The notes below the pieces were generated by a model, which had not been told where the DNA came from, ran no database searches, and worked only from the letters and a program-made list of their open reading frames with translations. DNA of 64,000 bases from Alkalithermobacter thermoalcaliphilus JW-YL-7 = DSM 7308 (GTDB taxonomy: Bacteria; Bacillota; Clostridia; Peptostreptococcales; Peptostreptococcaceae), in assembly GCA_001584565.1 (NCBI GenBank), contig LSFY01000001.1, positions 1,474,001-1,538,000 on the forward strand, written 5' to 3'. A program made the position numbers and the translations under genes. Shown in pieces: positions 10,501-19,839 of the stretch; position 1 is the stretch's first letter, and each line of letters begins with the position of its first letter.

Positions 10501-12193
10501 CTATAGCATCTCTTATAACTGTTAAAGTTCTAAGTCCTAAAAAGTCCATTTTTATAAGGCCTAATTCTTCAAGTGTAGTCATTGTAAATTGAGTTGAGAT
10601 AGAATTTTCATGCATATAAAGAGGAACATAATTATCAACTGGCTCTTTTGCTATAACAACTCCTGCTGCATGAGTTGAAGCATGTCTTGGGAGTCCTTCT
10701 AGTTGTCTTGAAATATCTAGTATTTCTCTTGTTTGTTCTTCATTTTCATACATTTGTTTAAGATTAGGATTAATCTGGAGTGCTTTATCTATTGTCATAC
10801 CTAAAGCAAAAGGAATTTCCTTAGCTATTTTATCTACTTGTGCATAGCTAACTCCTAATACCCTTCCTACATCTCTTATAGCTGCCTTTGCACCTAAAGT
10901 TCCAAAAGTTATTATTTGAGCAACATGGTCTTGTCCATATTTTTGTTTTACATAATCTATTACTTTTTCTCTGTTTTCATAACAAAAATCTATATCTATA
11001 TCAGGCATTGATATTCTTTCAGGATTTAAAAATCTTTCAAATATAAGTCCATACTTTATAGGATCTATATCTGTTATTTTAAGACAATAAGAAACTAAGC
11101 TACCTGCAGCACTTCCTCTACCTGGACCTACCATTATATTGTTTTTCTTTGCAAAATTTATAAAATCCCATACTATTAGAAAATATTCAACATAACCCAT
11201 GTTTTCTATTGTTGTAAGTTCATAATTGAGTCTATCTAGTAGCTGTTTTGATATATCTTTATATCTTTCTTTTAACCCATCTTGACAAAGCTTTCTCAAG
11301 TAAGTACTTGGTGTATATCCATCTGGAACATCATATCTTGGAAGATGAATTTGATTAAAATCAAATTCAAGATTACACATATTAGCTATCTTAACTGTAT
11401 TTTCTAAAGCAGAAGGTACATTTGAAAATAAGTCATACATTTCTTCTTGAGATTTTAAATAAAACTGATCACTTTCAAATTTCATTCTATTTTCATCTTT
11501 AAGAGTTTTTCCTGTTTGTATGCACAATAGTATATCGTGAACCTTTGCATCTTCTTTATCTACATAGTGCACATCATTAGTTGCAACTAAAGGTATATTT
11601 AATTCCTTTGATAGTTTTATTAAATTTAAGTTTACTTGTTTTTGCTCTTTTATATTGTGATCTTGAATTTCAAGATAAAAATTCCCCTCACCAAATATCT
11701 CGTTCAATTTTAAAGCTATATCTTTTGCTTTTTCATAATTTCCATTTAAAATATTTCTTTGTATATCTCCACCTAAACAAGCAGAAAGTGCAATTATTCC
11801 TTGGCTATACTTTTTTAGCTCATCATAATCTACCCTAGGCTTATAATAAAATCCTTCTGTATATGACTTTGAAACTAGCTTTATAATATTTTTATATCCA
11901 ACATAATCTTTAGCTAAAAGAACTAAATGTCCTTGGTATTTATCAAGATTAGGATCTTTATCTTTTAGGCTCCTAGATGCTGTGTATACTTCACATCCTA
12001 TAATAGGCTTTATTCCTTCTTTTTTGGCTTTTTTATAAAAGTCTATAACGCCAAACATACACCCGTGATCTGTTATAGCTACAGCTTTCATGTTCATTTC
12101 TTTAGCTTTTTTTATTAATTTATCTATTTTGGCAAATCCATCTAATAAGCTATATTCAGTATGAACGTGAAGGTGGACAAACTCTTTTTGCAA
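7529..12193 (-). CDS. dnaE: DNA polymerase III alpha subunit, split by group I intron
   Basis: The coding sequence is join(complement(9940..12193), complement(7529..8748)); after removal of the intron it gives 1157 residues, a normal length for DnaE. Exon 1 carries the PHP domain (HLHVHTEYSLLDG) and the palm motif MPDIDIDF with catalytic Asp residues. It ends inside the conserved KYA-F-NKSHAAAYGV segment, which exon 2 completes in frame. Exon 2 supplies the rest of the fingers, the HhH region and the OB fold. I chose the TTG at 12191-12193 because AAAGGAGG lies nine bases upstream; the GTG at 12202 touches that site. Without splicing, exon 1 would read about a dozen foreign residues and stop, removing the whole C-terminal third. 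Firmicutes usually also have PolC, so DnaE may act mainly on lagging-strand primers. Confidence 0.93.
8976..8997 (-). other. Hairpin at the end of the intron ORF
   Basis: CATTAACAA and TTGTTAATG form a perfect nine-base-pair stem with a four-base loop that contains the endonuclease stop codon. It may close the peripheral intron stem that holds the ORF and limit ribosomes from entering the catalytic core downstream. Confidence 0.5.
8985..9833 (-). CDS. LAGLIDADG homing endonuclease inside the dnaE intron
   Basis: The 282-residue protein has an N-terminal helix-turn-helix (about residues 8-50, KEIMQLLCVSKRSVARVLKEA) followed by two LAGLIDADG-type helices, AYILGLMYADGFV at about 80-92 and HFIRGYFDGDGSI at about 165-177, each keeping its acidic residue. 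Such enzymes cut intronless alleles and spread the intron. The ATG at 9831-9833 is eight bases after GAGGAG; a GTG three codons earlier is too close. The gene is complete with its own ribosome binding site. Its stop lies in the loop of a perfect nine-base-pair hairpin (8976-8997). Confidence 0.92.
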   Translation of the reverse strand: MKHYNKLTQVDKEHIIELFNKGLEFKEIMQLLCVSKRSVARVLKEANINTKRRNRYNLNESYFEDIDSQEKAYILGLMYADGFVGSDKHNNIVISLTREDRYLLEKICTEIQFTGKLRDVDKGGNYENSKSKSVLNFSSKKMASDLRKLGLYPGKSKQLSNIPHLNKELIRHFIRGYFDGDGSISLGTSTSYYKMKDGTLKVYKYNSPRFSIIGTIEFLKNIEKYMPGTFSYRDSKTDYMKYMECSSKRDMIDIFEFLYNDSTIHLERKFNKWQQVLSAINK

Positions 12194-12251
12194 AAAAATC
12201 ACCCTCCTTTCTTACATTTTACCATGAGTATTTACTAAAACAAAACAAACA

Positions 12252-12283
12252 AAGTCTTCCTTTAAAATTTTAAAGGAAGACTT
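12252..12283 (-). terminator. Terminator between ptsH and dnaE
   Basis: A perfect 16-bp inverted repeat (AAGTCTTCCTTTAAAA and its complement) follows the ptsH stop and precedes a T-rich stretch on the minus strand. It separates the murB-ptsH operon from dnaE. Confidence 0.8.
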
Positions 12284-12291
12284 TTTAAAGT

Positions 12292-12558
12292 CTACATTTG
12301 AGCAAATCTCTTTGTCAAAAGTTCTTCTAATGCATCCATTGCTTGTTTTTCATCTTTTCCATCTACTATTATAGTTATTTTTTCTCCTTTTGAAACTGCA
12401 AGCGCCATTATACCCATTATAGATTTTCCGTTTATTTCACTTTGATCTTTTATAACCGTTATTTCACTTTCAAATTTATTCGCTGTTTGGACAAATAAAG
12501 CTGCTGGTCTTGCGTGAAGACCTATAGAGCTTAAAATTTCAAATTCTTTTTTTATCAC
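12292..12558 (-). CDS. ptsH: Phosphocarrier protein HPr
   Basis: The 88-residue protein carries phosphate from enzyme I to PTS sugar permeases. The phosphorylation site GLHARPA (His15) and the regulatory serine region [11 protein letters not shown] (Ser46 type) are both present, so HPr kinase, encoded at 35.8-36.7 kb, can modify it and link it to catabolite control. The start lies 20 bases inside the end of whiA, which suggests coupled translation. Placement of ptsH after whiA, away from ptsI, is common in Firmicutes. Confidence 0.96.
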   Translation of the reverse strand: MIKKEFEILSSIGLHARPAALFVQTANKFESEITVIKDQSEINGKSIMGIMALAVSKGEKITIIVDGKDEKQAMDALEELLTKRFAQM

Positions 12559-13513
12559 AAAAATCCTCCTTTTCTTCTTTTATTTTTTCGGCTATTTCTT
12601 CTATTTTTCTTAATCTATGATTTACTCCTGACTTTCCTATTGGTGGATCTAACATTTGACCTAATTCTTTGAGGCTAAAATCCTCATATTCTAATCTAAT
12701 TTTTGCAATTTCAGCTAAATTTTTAGGAAGATAATCAAGTCCTACTGTATCTTTTATATATCTTATATTTTCAAGCTGCCTTACTGCAGCATTTACGGTC
12801 TTAGTTAGATTTGCAGTTTCACAGTTTACAACTCTATTTACATTGTTTCTCATTTCTTTTAGTATTCTCACATTTTCTAGTGCTAAAAGTGCATTATACG
12901 CTCCCATTAAATTTAAAAGATCACAAATTTGTTCGCTTTCTTTTAAGTATATTACATAGCTATTTTTTCTATTTACAATTTTTGAATTAAACCCAAATTC
13001 ATTTATTAAATCTTTCAGTTCTTCGCTAAACTCTCTGTTATTAGTTACAAATTCCATATGGTACGCTTTTTCTGGATCACTAATTGACCCACACCCTAAA
13101 AAAGCTCCTCTTATATATGCTCTTTTACAGTTTTCATCTTTTAGTAAATCTTTAGGAATTTTATTGTTTATACTTATTCCACTCTTTTGCTTTAAGATTC
13201 TAGTTTTTTTTAAAATTTCCGTACTTCCCATGCTGCTATTTACAATTAATACATAATTGTTATTTTTTTTTAGATTGGTATTTTTCCTTACCATTATTTC
13301 AGTGTTGATATTAAAACAGCTTTTTAATAGTTTAAATAGTCTTCTTGCTATAGCTGCATTTTCTGTTGACATTTTTATATTTAGTTTTTCAAAACCCGCA
13401 AGTTGAATAGTTCCACTAGTTCTTATCATAGCTGAAAGCTGAGCTATTTCACAGCACATACTAGGAGGTGTAATTCTTGATAACTCATTTTTAGTTTGAA
13501 TAGAAAAAGACAT
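12539..13513 (-). CDS. whiA: DNA-binding protein WhiA
   Basis: The 324-residue protein has the N-terminal WhiA domain, the LAGLIDADG-like fold without nuclease residues ([14 protein letters not shown] at about 128-141), and the C-terminal helix-turn-helix ([21 protein letters not shown]). WhiA affects cell division and chromosome segregation in Bacillus and sporulation in Streptomyces. The ATG at 13511-13513 is preceded by AAGGTGAT; an upstream GTG/ATG nine codons earlier lacks a ribosome site. It lies in the conserved rapZ-yvcK-whiA-ptsH cluster. Confidence 0.96.
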   Translation of the reverse strand: MSFSIQTKNELSRITPPSMCCEIAQLSAMIRTSGTIQLAGFEKLNIKMSTENAAIARRLFKLLKSCFNINTEIMVRKNTNLKKNNNYVLIVNSSMGSTEILKKTRILKQKSGISINNKIPKDLLKDENCKRAYIRGAFLGCGSISDPEKAYHMEFVTNNREFSEELKDLINEFGFNSKIVNRKNSYVIYLKESEQICDLLNLMGAYNALLALENVRILKEMRNNVNRVVNCETANLTKTVNAAVRQLENIRYIKDTVGLDYLPKNLAEIAKIRLEYEDFSLKELGQMLDPPIGKSGVNHRLRKIEEIAEKIKEEKEDFCDKKRI

Positions 13514-13536
13514 TAAAATCACCTTCGCTGCTAAAA

Positions 13537-13956
13537 TCAAGATATAATTTTCTTCATTTCTTCTAGTGCTACCTTTATTATTTCTTTTTCATCATCATAT
13601 TTTGCCATATCTACAACTCTATCCATATGAATAAACTTTGCATCTATAAATCCCTCTTCTCTTTGAGGTATTGTATCCATACTCCTAGCTTTCATAAGAT
13701 ACCAATAAACAGTTTTGTGAACAGTTTTATTTTCATCCCAATTTTCTTTAAAAGTATAATGAATTTCTCCTAGATATTTTACTATATCAGCTTTTACTCC
13801 ACTTTCTTCTAAAACTTCTCTTAATGCAGCTTCACTTTTTTCTTCCATTTCTTCTACTTTACCTTTAGGAAGAACCCAATCTCCGTTGTATTTTCTTAGC
13901 AGCAGTATAGCGTTTCCAAACATTACAACTCCACCAGCACTAATTTCTTCCCTCAT
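13537..13956 (-). CDS. Nudix hydrolase
   Basis: The 139-residue protein has the complete Nudix box: the glycine of [11 protein letters not shown], then REVLEESG (about residues 37-59), which binds the metal and hydrolyses a nucleoside diphosphate linked to another group. Substrate specificity cannot be read from the sequence. The ATG at 13954-13956 is placed 11 bases after AAGGAG; a GTG four codons upstream overlaps that site. It sits between yvcK and whiA, where other Firmicutes often have nothing, so it is a lineage addition to the cluster. Confidence 0.88.
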   Translation of the reverse strand: MREEISAGGVVMFGNAILLLRKYNGDWVLPKGKVEEMEEKSEAALREVLEESGVKADIVKYLGEIHYTFKENWDENKTVHKTVYWYLMKARSMDTIPQREEGFIDAKFIHMDRVVDMAKYDDEKEIIKVALEEMKKIIS

Positions 13957-14032
13957 GTTTTGGTTCACTCCTTAAAATTGCATAATAATAAGAGTTTCTA
14001 CAAAAACTTTGTAATTCCTCTTTTAAATTTAT

Positions 14033-15112
14033 TTACTCATTTAGTGCTAATGCAGTTATTATACTTGCGATTTTTTCTGCATTATGTCGTATATAATTTT
14101 TCTTAATTTCAGCAACATCTGATTGTAAAACTTCTATTCCTAGTAAATTCAATTTTTCTGTTTGATCTTTGTCTAGTAAAACCTGTTTTGCTCCTTCTTT
14201 GTGATATTTTTGCAATATTTCTTCCGATATTATTTGAGAGTTTGCTATAACTATATCTATAACTCCTTTTTTGGTATGTTTTATTATAGAACTGACATGA
14301 TCATATACATTATAGTCATCACTTTCTCCTGGTTGCGTCATAATGTTTGATATATATACCTTAGGTGATTTTGTTTCAACTAGTGCATCTACTATACCAT
14401 CTACCATTAAATTAGGTATAACACTTGTATATAAACTTCCTGGACCTATTACTATAATATCTGCACTTTTTATAGATACAATAACCTCTTTTAGTGCCTT
14501 TGGGCTTTTAGGATTTAAAAATACTCTTTCAATCCTTGATTTTTGCCTTTTGACTTCAAGTGGTATGTTAGATTCACCTTCAACTATATTCCCATTTTCT
14601 AGTTTTGCACAAAGCTGTATATCCTCAAGTGAAACCGGTAAAACTTTTCCCTTTACTGCAAATATTTCAGATATTTTTGAAACTGCAACTTCAAAGTTTC
14701 CATATATTCCATTCATTGCAGCCAAAAATAAATTGCCAAAACTTTGACCCTTTAGTGTTCCTTCCTCAAACCTATATTGCATTACTTTTTCCATTGTAGG
14801 CTCTATGTTTGCTAAAGCTAATATACAGTTTCTTATATCTCCTGGAGGCAGCATTCCTAGGTCTTCTCTTAAAACACCTGAACCTCCTCCATCATCAGCT
14901 ACTGTAACAACAGCAGTTATATTATCTGTAAATTTTTTAAGACCTCTTAAAAAAATCGATTGACCAGTTCCACCACCTATTACTACAACTTTTACTCCTC
15001 CTTGTATCTTTTTTTCAAACTGATCACTTTTTATCTTTTTATTGTTTATATATATAAATAGCAAAATACATATTATTAAACCTATATCAGTTATCAAACT
15101 AATCAGTTCCAT
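14033..15112 (-). CDS. yvcK: YvcK/CofD-like gluconeogenesis factor
   Basis: The 359-residue protein matches YvcK, a UDP-sugar-binding protein needed for growth on gluconeogenic carbon and for cell shape. The nucleotide-binding start GGGTGQSIFLRGLK is at about residues 47-60, followed by VADDGGGSGVLR and PPGDIRNC. Ahead of it lies one hydrophobic helix (about residues 4-23), not present in the Bacillus protein, so this version may be membrane-anchored. It is 13 bases from rapZ. Confidence 0.93.
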   Translation of the reverse strand: MELISLITDIGLIICILLFIYINNKKIKSDQFEKKIQGGVKVVVIGGGTGQSIFLRGLKKFTDNITAVVTVADDGGGSGVLREDLGMLPPGDIRNCILALANIEPTMEKVMQYRFEEGTLKGQSFGNLFLAAMNGIYGNFEVAVSKISEIFAVKGKVLPVSLEDIQLCAKLENGNIVEGESNIPLEVKRQKSRIERVFLNPKSPKALKEVIVSIKSADIIVIGPGSLYTSVIPNLMVDGIVDALVETKSPKVYISNIMTQPGESDDYNVYDHVSSIIKHTKKGVIDIVIANSQIISEEILQKYHKEGAKQVLLDKDQTEKLNLLGIEVLQSDVAEIKKNYIRHNAEKIASIITALALNE

Positions 15113-15125
15113 CTGTATCCTCCGA

Positions 15126-15992
15126 TTAACTAAGTGTATGATCTCTATGCTTTTTGAGAAGTTTATATCCTTTTTCTTTTAGATAGTTATAAAGTAAATG
15201 AGCTATAGTTACAGACCTATGTCTTCCTCCTGTACATCCAATAGCTATAACTAAATGCCTTTTTCCTTCTAGTATATATTGAGGTATTAAAAATTCAACC
15301 ATATCTTTTAGTTTCTCAAAAAACTCTACGCTTATCGGAGAATTCATAACATATGTTCTAACTTCTTCTTGTTCACCTGTTTTTTCTTTTAGTTCTTTTA
15401 TATAATATGGATTAGGCAAAAACCTAACATCAAATACTAAATCTGCATCTAGTGGTATGCCGTGTTTAAATCCAAATGATACTATAGATATTGTGATAAA
15501 ACTTTTTTTATCTTCACTAGAGTATATCTGAGAAATTTCTTCTTTTAGATCTTTTATAGACATATTTGTAGTATTTATTATATGACTACTTTTTTCCTTA
15601 AGATCTTCAAGCATTTGCCTTTCTTTTTTTATTCCTTCTAGGATACTATTTTCAGATGAGAGAGGATGATTTCTTCTTGTCATTTTATATCTTTTTACTA
15701 AAACTTCATCTTCACAGTCTAAAAATAATATTTCATATTCATATCCTAACTCTAAAAGCTTATCTAAGCTGTCATTTAAGTCTTTAAAAAACCTTCTTCC
15801 TCTTATATCTATTCCTAAAGCTATCTTTTCTATTAAGCTTGTAGGCTGATAACAAAGCTGGGCAAACTTTGTTATCAAGGTTGGTGGAAGATTATCAACA
15901 CAATAAAATCCTATATCCTCTAAAGCCTTCATAGCTTCACTTTTTCCTGCTCCAGATAACCCCGTAACTATAACAAATCTCACTTTTTCCAT
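15126..15992 (-). CDS. rapZ: RNase adapter RapZ / YvcJ nucleotide-binding protein
   Basis: The 288-residue protein has the P-loop GLSGAGKS at about residues 11-18 and the conserved C-terminal domain with [10 protein letters not shown] and the final KKHRD. In Enterobacteria RapZ controls RNase E processing of glucosamine-6-phosphate synthase sRNAs; in Bacillus YvcJ binds ATP/GTP and affects competence. Only the family, not the exact target, is certain here. It starts four bases after the PHP-domain gene. Confidence 0.95.
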   Translation of the reverse strand: MEKVRFVIVTGLSGAGKSEAMKALEDIGFYCVDNLPPTLITKFAQLCYQPTSLIEKIALGIDIRGRRFFKDLNDSLDKLLELGYEYEILFLDCEDEVLVKRYKMTRRNHPLSSENSILEGIKKERQMLEDLKEKSSHIINTTNMSIKDLKEEISQIYSSEDKKSFITISIVSFGFKHGIPLDADLVFDVRFLPNPYYIKELKEKTGEQEEVRTYVMNSPISVEFFEKLKDMVEFLIPQYILEGKRHLVIAIGCTGGRHRSVTIAHLLYNYLKEKGYKLLKKHRDHTLS

Positions 15993-15996
15993 CTCC

Positions 15997-16713
15997 TTAA
16001 TCTACGTTTATTATTTGACCTTTATCTATATTAGCCTTTTTTACTCTTTCAATAGCACTTGTAAATTTTCCTACATCTTCTGGAGTGTGAGCATCAGATC
16101 CTATAGCAAATTTGACTTTTGTATCTTTTATTAAAAGTAGTTCATCTACTGTCAAATGTCCATGATGTGAATTTATCTCTAAAGCTGTATCAGTTTCTTT
16201 TGCTACTTTTGCAACTTCCTTTAAATTTATCATTGCTTTAGCACCTGGATGTGTAATTATAAATATGTTGTGTCTTTTCATAGCATTAATGACTGCTTTT
16301 GTATTATAGTCTAAAGATAGCTTTTTAAGTGGTCCCATAAAATTTAAAATATGATAAAAACTTCCCCTTAAAATTCTTGTTGGCATAGATCCAAAGTGAT
16401 ATCCTGCCATAATGTAGTCAAAATATTTTAATGTTTTTTCATCTACATCAATATTTCCTTCATCGTCTAATATATTAGCTTCTATTCCCATGAGTATATT
16501 GATTTGGGGATATTTTTCTCTTAGAGCATCTATTTCTTTTCTCATTTTAGGTATATCTTTATACTTTACTCCAAATCCTAAGTGCTTATAGCCATGATCT
16601 GATATTCCTATTGTCTTTAGTCCTTTATCTATAGCAGCTTTTACATTATCTTCAATAGTTCCTTTTCCATGGCTATAAATAGTGTGAGTATGATAGTCAG
16701 CTATTACTCTCAT
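15997..16713 (-). CDS. PHP-domain phosphoesterase, YcdX/histidinol-phosphatase-like
   Basis: The 238-residue protein is a stand-alone PHP domain. Metal-ligand motifs are visible: [13 protein letters not shown] at the N-terminus, ISDHGYKH at about 37-44, EINSHHGH at about 178-185 and [13 protein letters not shown] at the end. These trinuclear-metal enzymes hydrolyse phosphate monoesters or phosphodiesters; the substrate is unknown. It lies between murB and rapZ with four-base and 15-base gaps, so it is cotranscribed with wall and carbon-control genes. Confidence 0.88.
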   Translation of the reverse strand: MRVIADYHTHTIYSHGKGTIEDNVKAAIDKGLKTIGISDHGYKHLGFGVKYKDIPKMRKEIDALREKYPQINILMGIEANILDDEGNIDVDEKTLKYFDYIMAGYHFGSMPTRILRGSFYHILNFMGPLKKLSLDYNTKAVINAMKRHNIFIITHPGAKAMINLKEVAKVAKETDTALEINSHHGHLTVDELLLIKDTKVKFAIGSDAHTPEDVGKFTSAIERVKKANIDKGQIINVD

Positions 16714-16728
16714 TTTAAAACTCTCCTT

Positions 16729-17643
16729 TTAATCTTCTCCTACTATTTTTACTTCTTCTTCTAATAAAACATCGAATTTATCTTTTACAGTCTTCTTTAT
16801 AATAGATATCAAATGTAGTATATCATTTGCACTTGCATTTCCTAAATTAACAACAAATCCACAGTGTTTAGGAGAAACTTGAGCGTCTTTAAAAGTTAAA
16901 CCCTTAAGTCCTGCATCTTCTATTAATTTAGCTGCAAAATAACCTTCAGGTCTTTTAAATGTACTTCCTGCACTTGGTAGATTAAGAGGTTGTTTTGTAG
17001 TTCTTTTTACAGTTATATCGTCTATAATAGATTTTATATCTTCGTATTTACCCTTTTTTAATGTCATTGTAACTTCAAGAACTATAAAATCTTTATAGCT
17101 TAATATACTTTTTCTATATCCAAATTCCATTTGCTCGTTGTTAAGCTCTATTATATTTCCATCTGTGTCTAAAAGTTTAACTGAAGTTACAACATCTTTC
17201 ATTTCTCCTCCGTAAGCTCCTGCATTCATAGCTATAGCTCCACCTAAGCTTCCTGGAATACCACTTGCAAATTCAAAGCCCTCAAGTTCAGCCTTTAGTA
17301 TATTTTTGGCAAGTCTTGATAGTAATATTCCAGCCTTAGCTTTTACGACATTTTCTTTTATTTCAAAATCTGAATAATTTTCAGCTATTTTTATTACAAC
17401 TCCTCTTATACCTTTATCTTTTACTAAAAGATTTGATCCATTTCCCATTATAAAAAAAGGTATATTATTTTGTTTTACCAAATTTATAATGTCAACTATT
17501 TGCTTTTCTTCTCTTGGCATAACAAGTATGTCTGCAGGTCCTCCTACTTTAAACGAAGTATGGTTTTTCATAGGTTCATTCAATAATATATCTTCTTTAT
17601 CTAGTATTTCACATAATCTATCATAGATGTAATTAATATTCAT
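16729..17643 (-). CDS. murB: UDP-N-acetylenolpyruvoylglucosamine reductase
   Basis: The 304-residue flavoenzyme reduces UDP-GlcNAc-enolpyruvate to UDP-MurNAc in peptidoglycan synthesis. FAD-binding motifs HTSFKVGGPAD (about 27-37), NGSNLLVKD and GSLGGAIAMNAGAYGGEM (about 130-147) are present. The proton-donor serine sits in PSAGSTFKRP at about 224, typical of type II MurB. It is the first gene of the operon that runs to ptsH. A good ribosome binding site (AAGGAGAG) precedes the ATG. Confidence 0.96.
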   Translation of the reverse strand: MNINYIYDRLCEILDKEDILLNEPMKNHTSFKVGGPADILVMPREEKQIVDIINLVKQNNIPFFIMGNGSNLLVKDKGIRGVVIKIAENYSDFEIKENVVKAKAGILLSRLAKNILKAELEGFEFASGIPGSLGGAIAMNAGAYGGEMKDVVTSVKLLDTDGNIIELNNEQMEFGYRKSILSYKDFIVLEVTMTLKKGKYEDIKSIIDDITVKRTTKQPLNLPSAGSTFKRPEGYFAAKLIEDAGLKGLTFKDAQVSPKHCGFVVNLGNASANDILHLISIIKKTVKDKFDVLLEEEVKIVGED

Positions 17644-17701
17644 ATAAATCTCTCCTTTTTATAAAAATAGAACACTTTAAAGTATACATTAGGTCAAAAG
17701 A

Positions 17702-17737
17702 AAAAGGAATATTTTATATTATATAAAATATTCCTTT
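17702..17737 (-). terminator. Terminator after the chemoreceptor gene
   Basis: AAAGGAATATTTTATA and its complement form a long A+T-rich stem directly after the chemoreceptor stop, followed on the minus strand by TTTTTC. Confidence 0.8.
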
Positions 17738-17748
17738 CAAAAGTTATA

Positions 17749-19743
17749 TTAGTCTACTTTAAACTTACTTACAGCTTCTTCTAGCTTATTTGAAAGTGTA
17801 TTTAAGTTGTCTACATAAGATGATACTTGCTCAATAGATGCTAGTTGCTCTTCAGTTGAAGCTGAAACTTCTTCTGTTCCTGCAGAAGTTTCCTGAGCTG
17901 ATGCTGCAAGCGATGACATTACATGTATAATATCGTCTTTTTTGATATTCATATCATTAGTATAAGACTTTATTTCTTGTACATTTCCTAAAAGCTCTTT
18001 TATAGCACTTGATATTTCATTGAATATATTTTCTGTATTATTAACAGCATCTACTTGATCTTTAACTATCTTTTTAGATTCATCCATCATCTTAACTGCA
18101 TTTTGAGCTTTTGACTGTATAGTATCTATTAAAGATTTTATTTCATTAGCTGCATTTGATGACTGAACAGCAAGTTTTCTTACTTCTTCTGCAACTACCG
18201 AAAATCCTCTTCCAGCTTCTCCTGCACGTGCTGCTTCTATAGCTGCATTAAGTGCAAGTAAATTAGTTTGTTCTGCTATTTGAGTTATAGTATCTGTTAT
18301 ACTTCCAATTTCAGTAGAAGATTTGCTAACATCTAAAACTATTTCATTTACCTTTATAGATGCCATTTCACTTTGTTTTGATTTTTCTGTTAAGCTATTT
18401 ACTATTTCAAGTCCTTTAGTACTTAAATTATCAGTTTTATTAGACAAGTTATTCATATTCTCTGTTGATAAAATAACTTCTTCTATATTTTTAGCAAGAT
18501 CATCAATTTTCATTGCTCCATTTTCTGTTTCATTTGCCTGATTTGAAGAAGTTTTTGCTATTTCTTCTATAGCTTTAGCAACCTCTGATGCAGAATAGCT
18601 AGTTTGCTGAGTAACTTCAGATAAATTATTAGATGCATCTAATACTACATTTGTAGAGTTTTTCACCTCTTTTATTAATGATCTTATATTTTCAATCATA
18701 GTATTGAAGTTATTTGAAAGTTTACCAAACTCATCATCGTATTTAGATTTAGCTTTTACAGTTAAATCCCCTCTTGCTGCATCTTCAAATACATTGTTTA
18801 ATACATTTAGTGAATCTTGAATATTTTTAGCTATTAAAAACGCTATAACTAAACCTGCTATAATAGCTATACCTAATATTAAAAATATAAAATCTCTTAT
18901 AATATTAGTATCATTTAAAAGCTCATCTTCTTTTAAAATTGTCATTATCTTAAACCCTAAAAGCTCATCTGTTAAGAAGTTTGAAAATCTATTGCCCCCA
19001 TCATGAGCTGTATACTCTATAAAGCCTCTATCTTTATCTTTCATATCATCCCAAATACCTATTTGTATAGGAAGATCAGATCCTATTAATGTATTATCTG
19101 GATGAGCAATTATTGTTCCTTCTCTTGAAATTATAACTGCAAATCCTTCTTTTCCTATTTTTATATTTTCGATTTTATCAGATAGCATATTAAGGTCTAT
19201 ATCTGTTCCAATAACACCTATTACTCTTCCGTTATCTACTATAGCCTTTGCAAGACTTATTACCACATCTCCTGTAGCAGCATCTATGTATGGATCTGTG
19301 TAGTATACTTTTTGAGGATCCTTAAGTGCTCCTTGATACCAAGACCTACTAGTAGGGTCATATCCTTGAGGAAGCTCTGTATAAGGATATATAACCATAT
19401 CTTTATTTTCAAGTCCAAAATATGCATTTATCATACTTGGATTGTTTTCTTGAATATTTTTCATAAATTCTGTTGCTATTTTTCTCATATCTTCATCTTG
19501 AATATTCCTAAAAGCTGAGTTATCACTTAAAGCTTTTATTTGATTTTCTATTCCGAAAAAGTACTCATCTAAAGCTACACTGATCTGATCAAGCATTTGA
19601 TCTGATGTGTCTACAAGCTTATCTTTTAGGATATTAACTGATTTGTTGTAAGAAAAGTATCCCAACGCTATTACAGGAAGCATAATTGCTAAAACTATTA
19701 TTGCTAGGAGCCTATTTCTTACGCTCTTTGTAAAAATTGACAT
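17749..19743 (-). CDS. Methyl-accepting chemotaxis protein with dCache sensor
   Basis: The 664-residue receptor has an N-terminal membrane helix (about 11-31), an extracellular dCache ligand-binding domain (about 40-275; contains [14 protein letters not shown] and [11 protein letters not shown]), a second helix (about 283-305), HAMP and a long cytoplasmic signalling hairpin. The hairpin tip [19 protein letters not shown]-like motif is present and intact at about residue 500-520. The C-terminus lacks a CheR-binding pentapeptide. dCache receptors of this layout often sense amino acids, consistent with an amino-acid fermenter, but the ligand is unproven. It is a single-gene unit flanked by terminators. 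Confidence 0.95.
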   Translation of the reverse strand: MSIFTKSVRNRLLAIIVLAIMLPVIALGYFSYNKSVNILKDKLVDTSDQMLDQISVALDEYFFGIENQIKALSDNSAFRNIQDEDMRKIATEFMKNIQENNPSMINAYFGLENKDMVIYPYTELPQGYDPTSRSWYQGALKDPQKVYYTDPYIDAATGDVVISLAKAIVDNGRVIGVIGTDIDLNMLSDKIENIKIGKEGFAVIISREGTIIAHPDNTLIGSDLPIQIGIWDDMKDKDRGFIEYTAHDGGNRFSNFLTDELLGFKIMTILKEDELLNDTNIIRDFIFLILGIAIIAGLVIAFLIAKNIQDSLNVLNNVFEDAARGDLTVKAKSKYDDEFGKLSNNFNTMIENIRSLIKEVKNSTNVVLDASNNLSEVTQQTSYSASEVAKAIEEIAKTSSNQANETENGAMKIDDLAKNIEEVILSTENMNNLSNKTDNLSTKGLEIVNSLTEKSKQSEMASIKVNEIVLDVSKSSTEIGSITDTITQIAEQTNLLALNAAIEAARAGEAGRGFSVVAEEVRKLAVQSSNAANEIKSLIDTIQSKAQNAVKMMDESKKIVKDQVDAVNNTENIFNEISSAIKELLGNVQEIKSYTNDMNIKKDDIIHVMSSLAASAQETSAGTEEVSASTEEQLASIEQVSSYVDNLNTLSNKLEEAVSKFKVD

Positions 19744-19820
19744 TTCTTCTCCCTCCGTAACAATTTGTTTTATTTTTTTACATTATATCAGATTTTTCTG
19801 TAATTTTGTAGAAAAAAAAA

Positions 19821-19839
19821 GAAAGCACTATGTGCTCTC
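19821..19839 (-). terminator. Terminator overlapping the end of the GGDEF-EAL gene
   Basis: GAAAGCAC and GTGCTCTC form a stem (one G-U pair) with a three-base loop, followed on the minus strand by a run of nine T. The stem includes the stop region of the gene. Confidence 0.75.
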
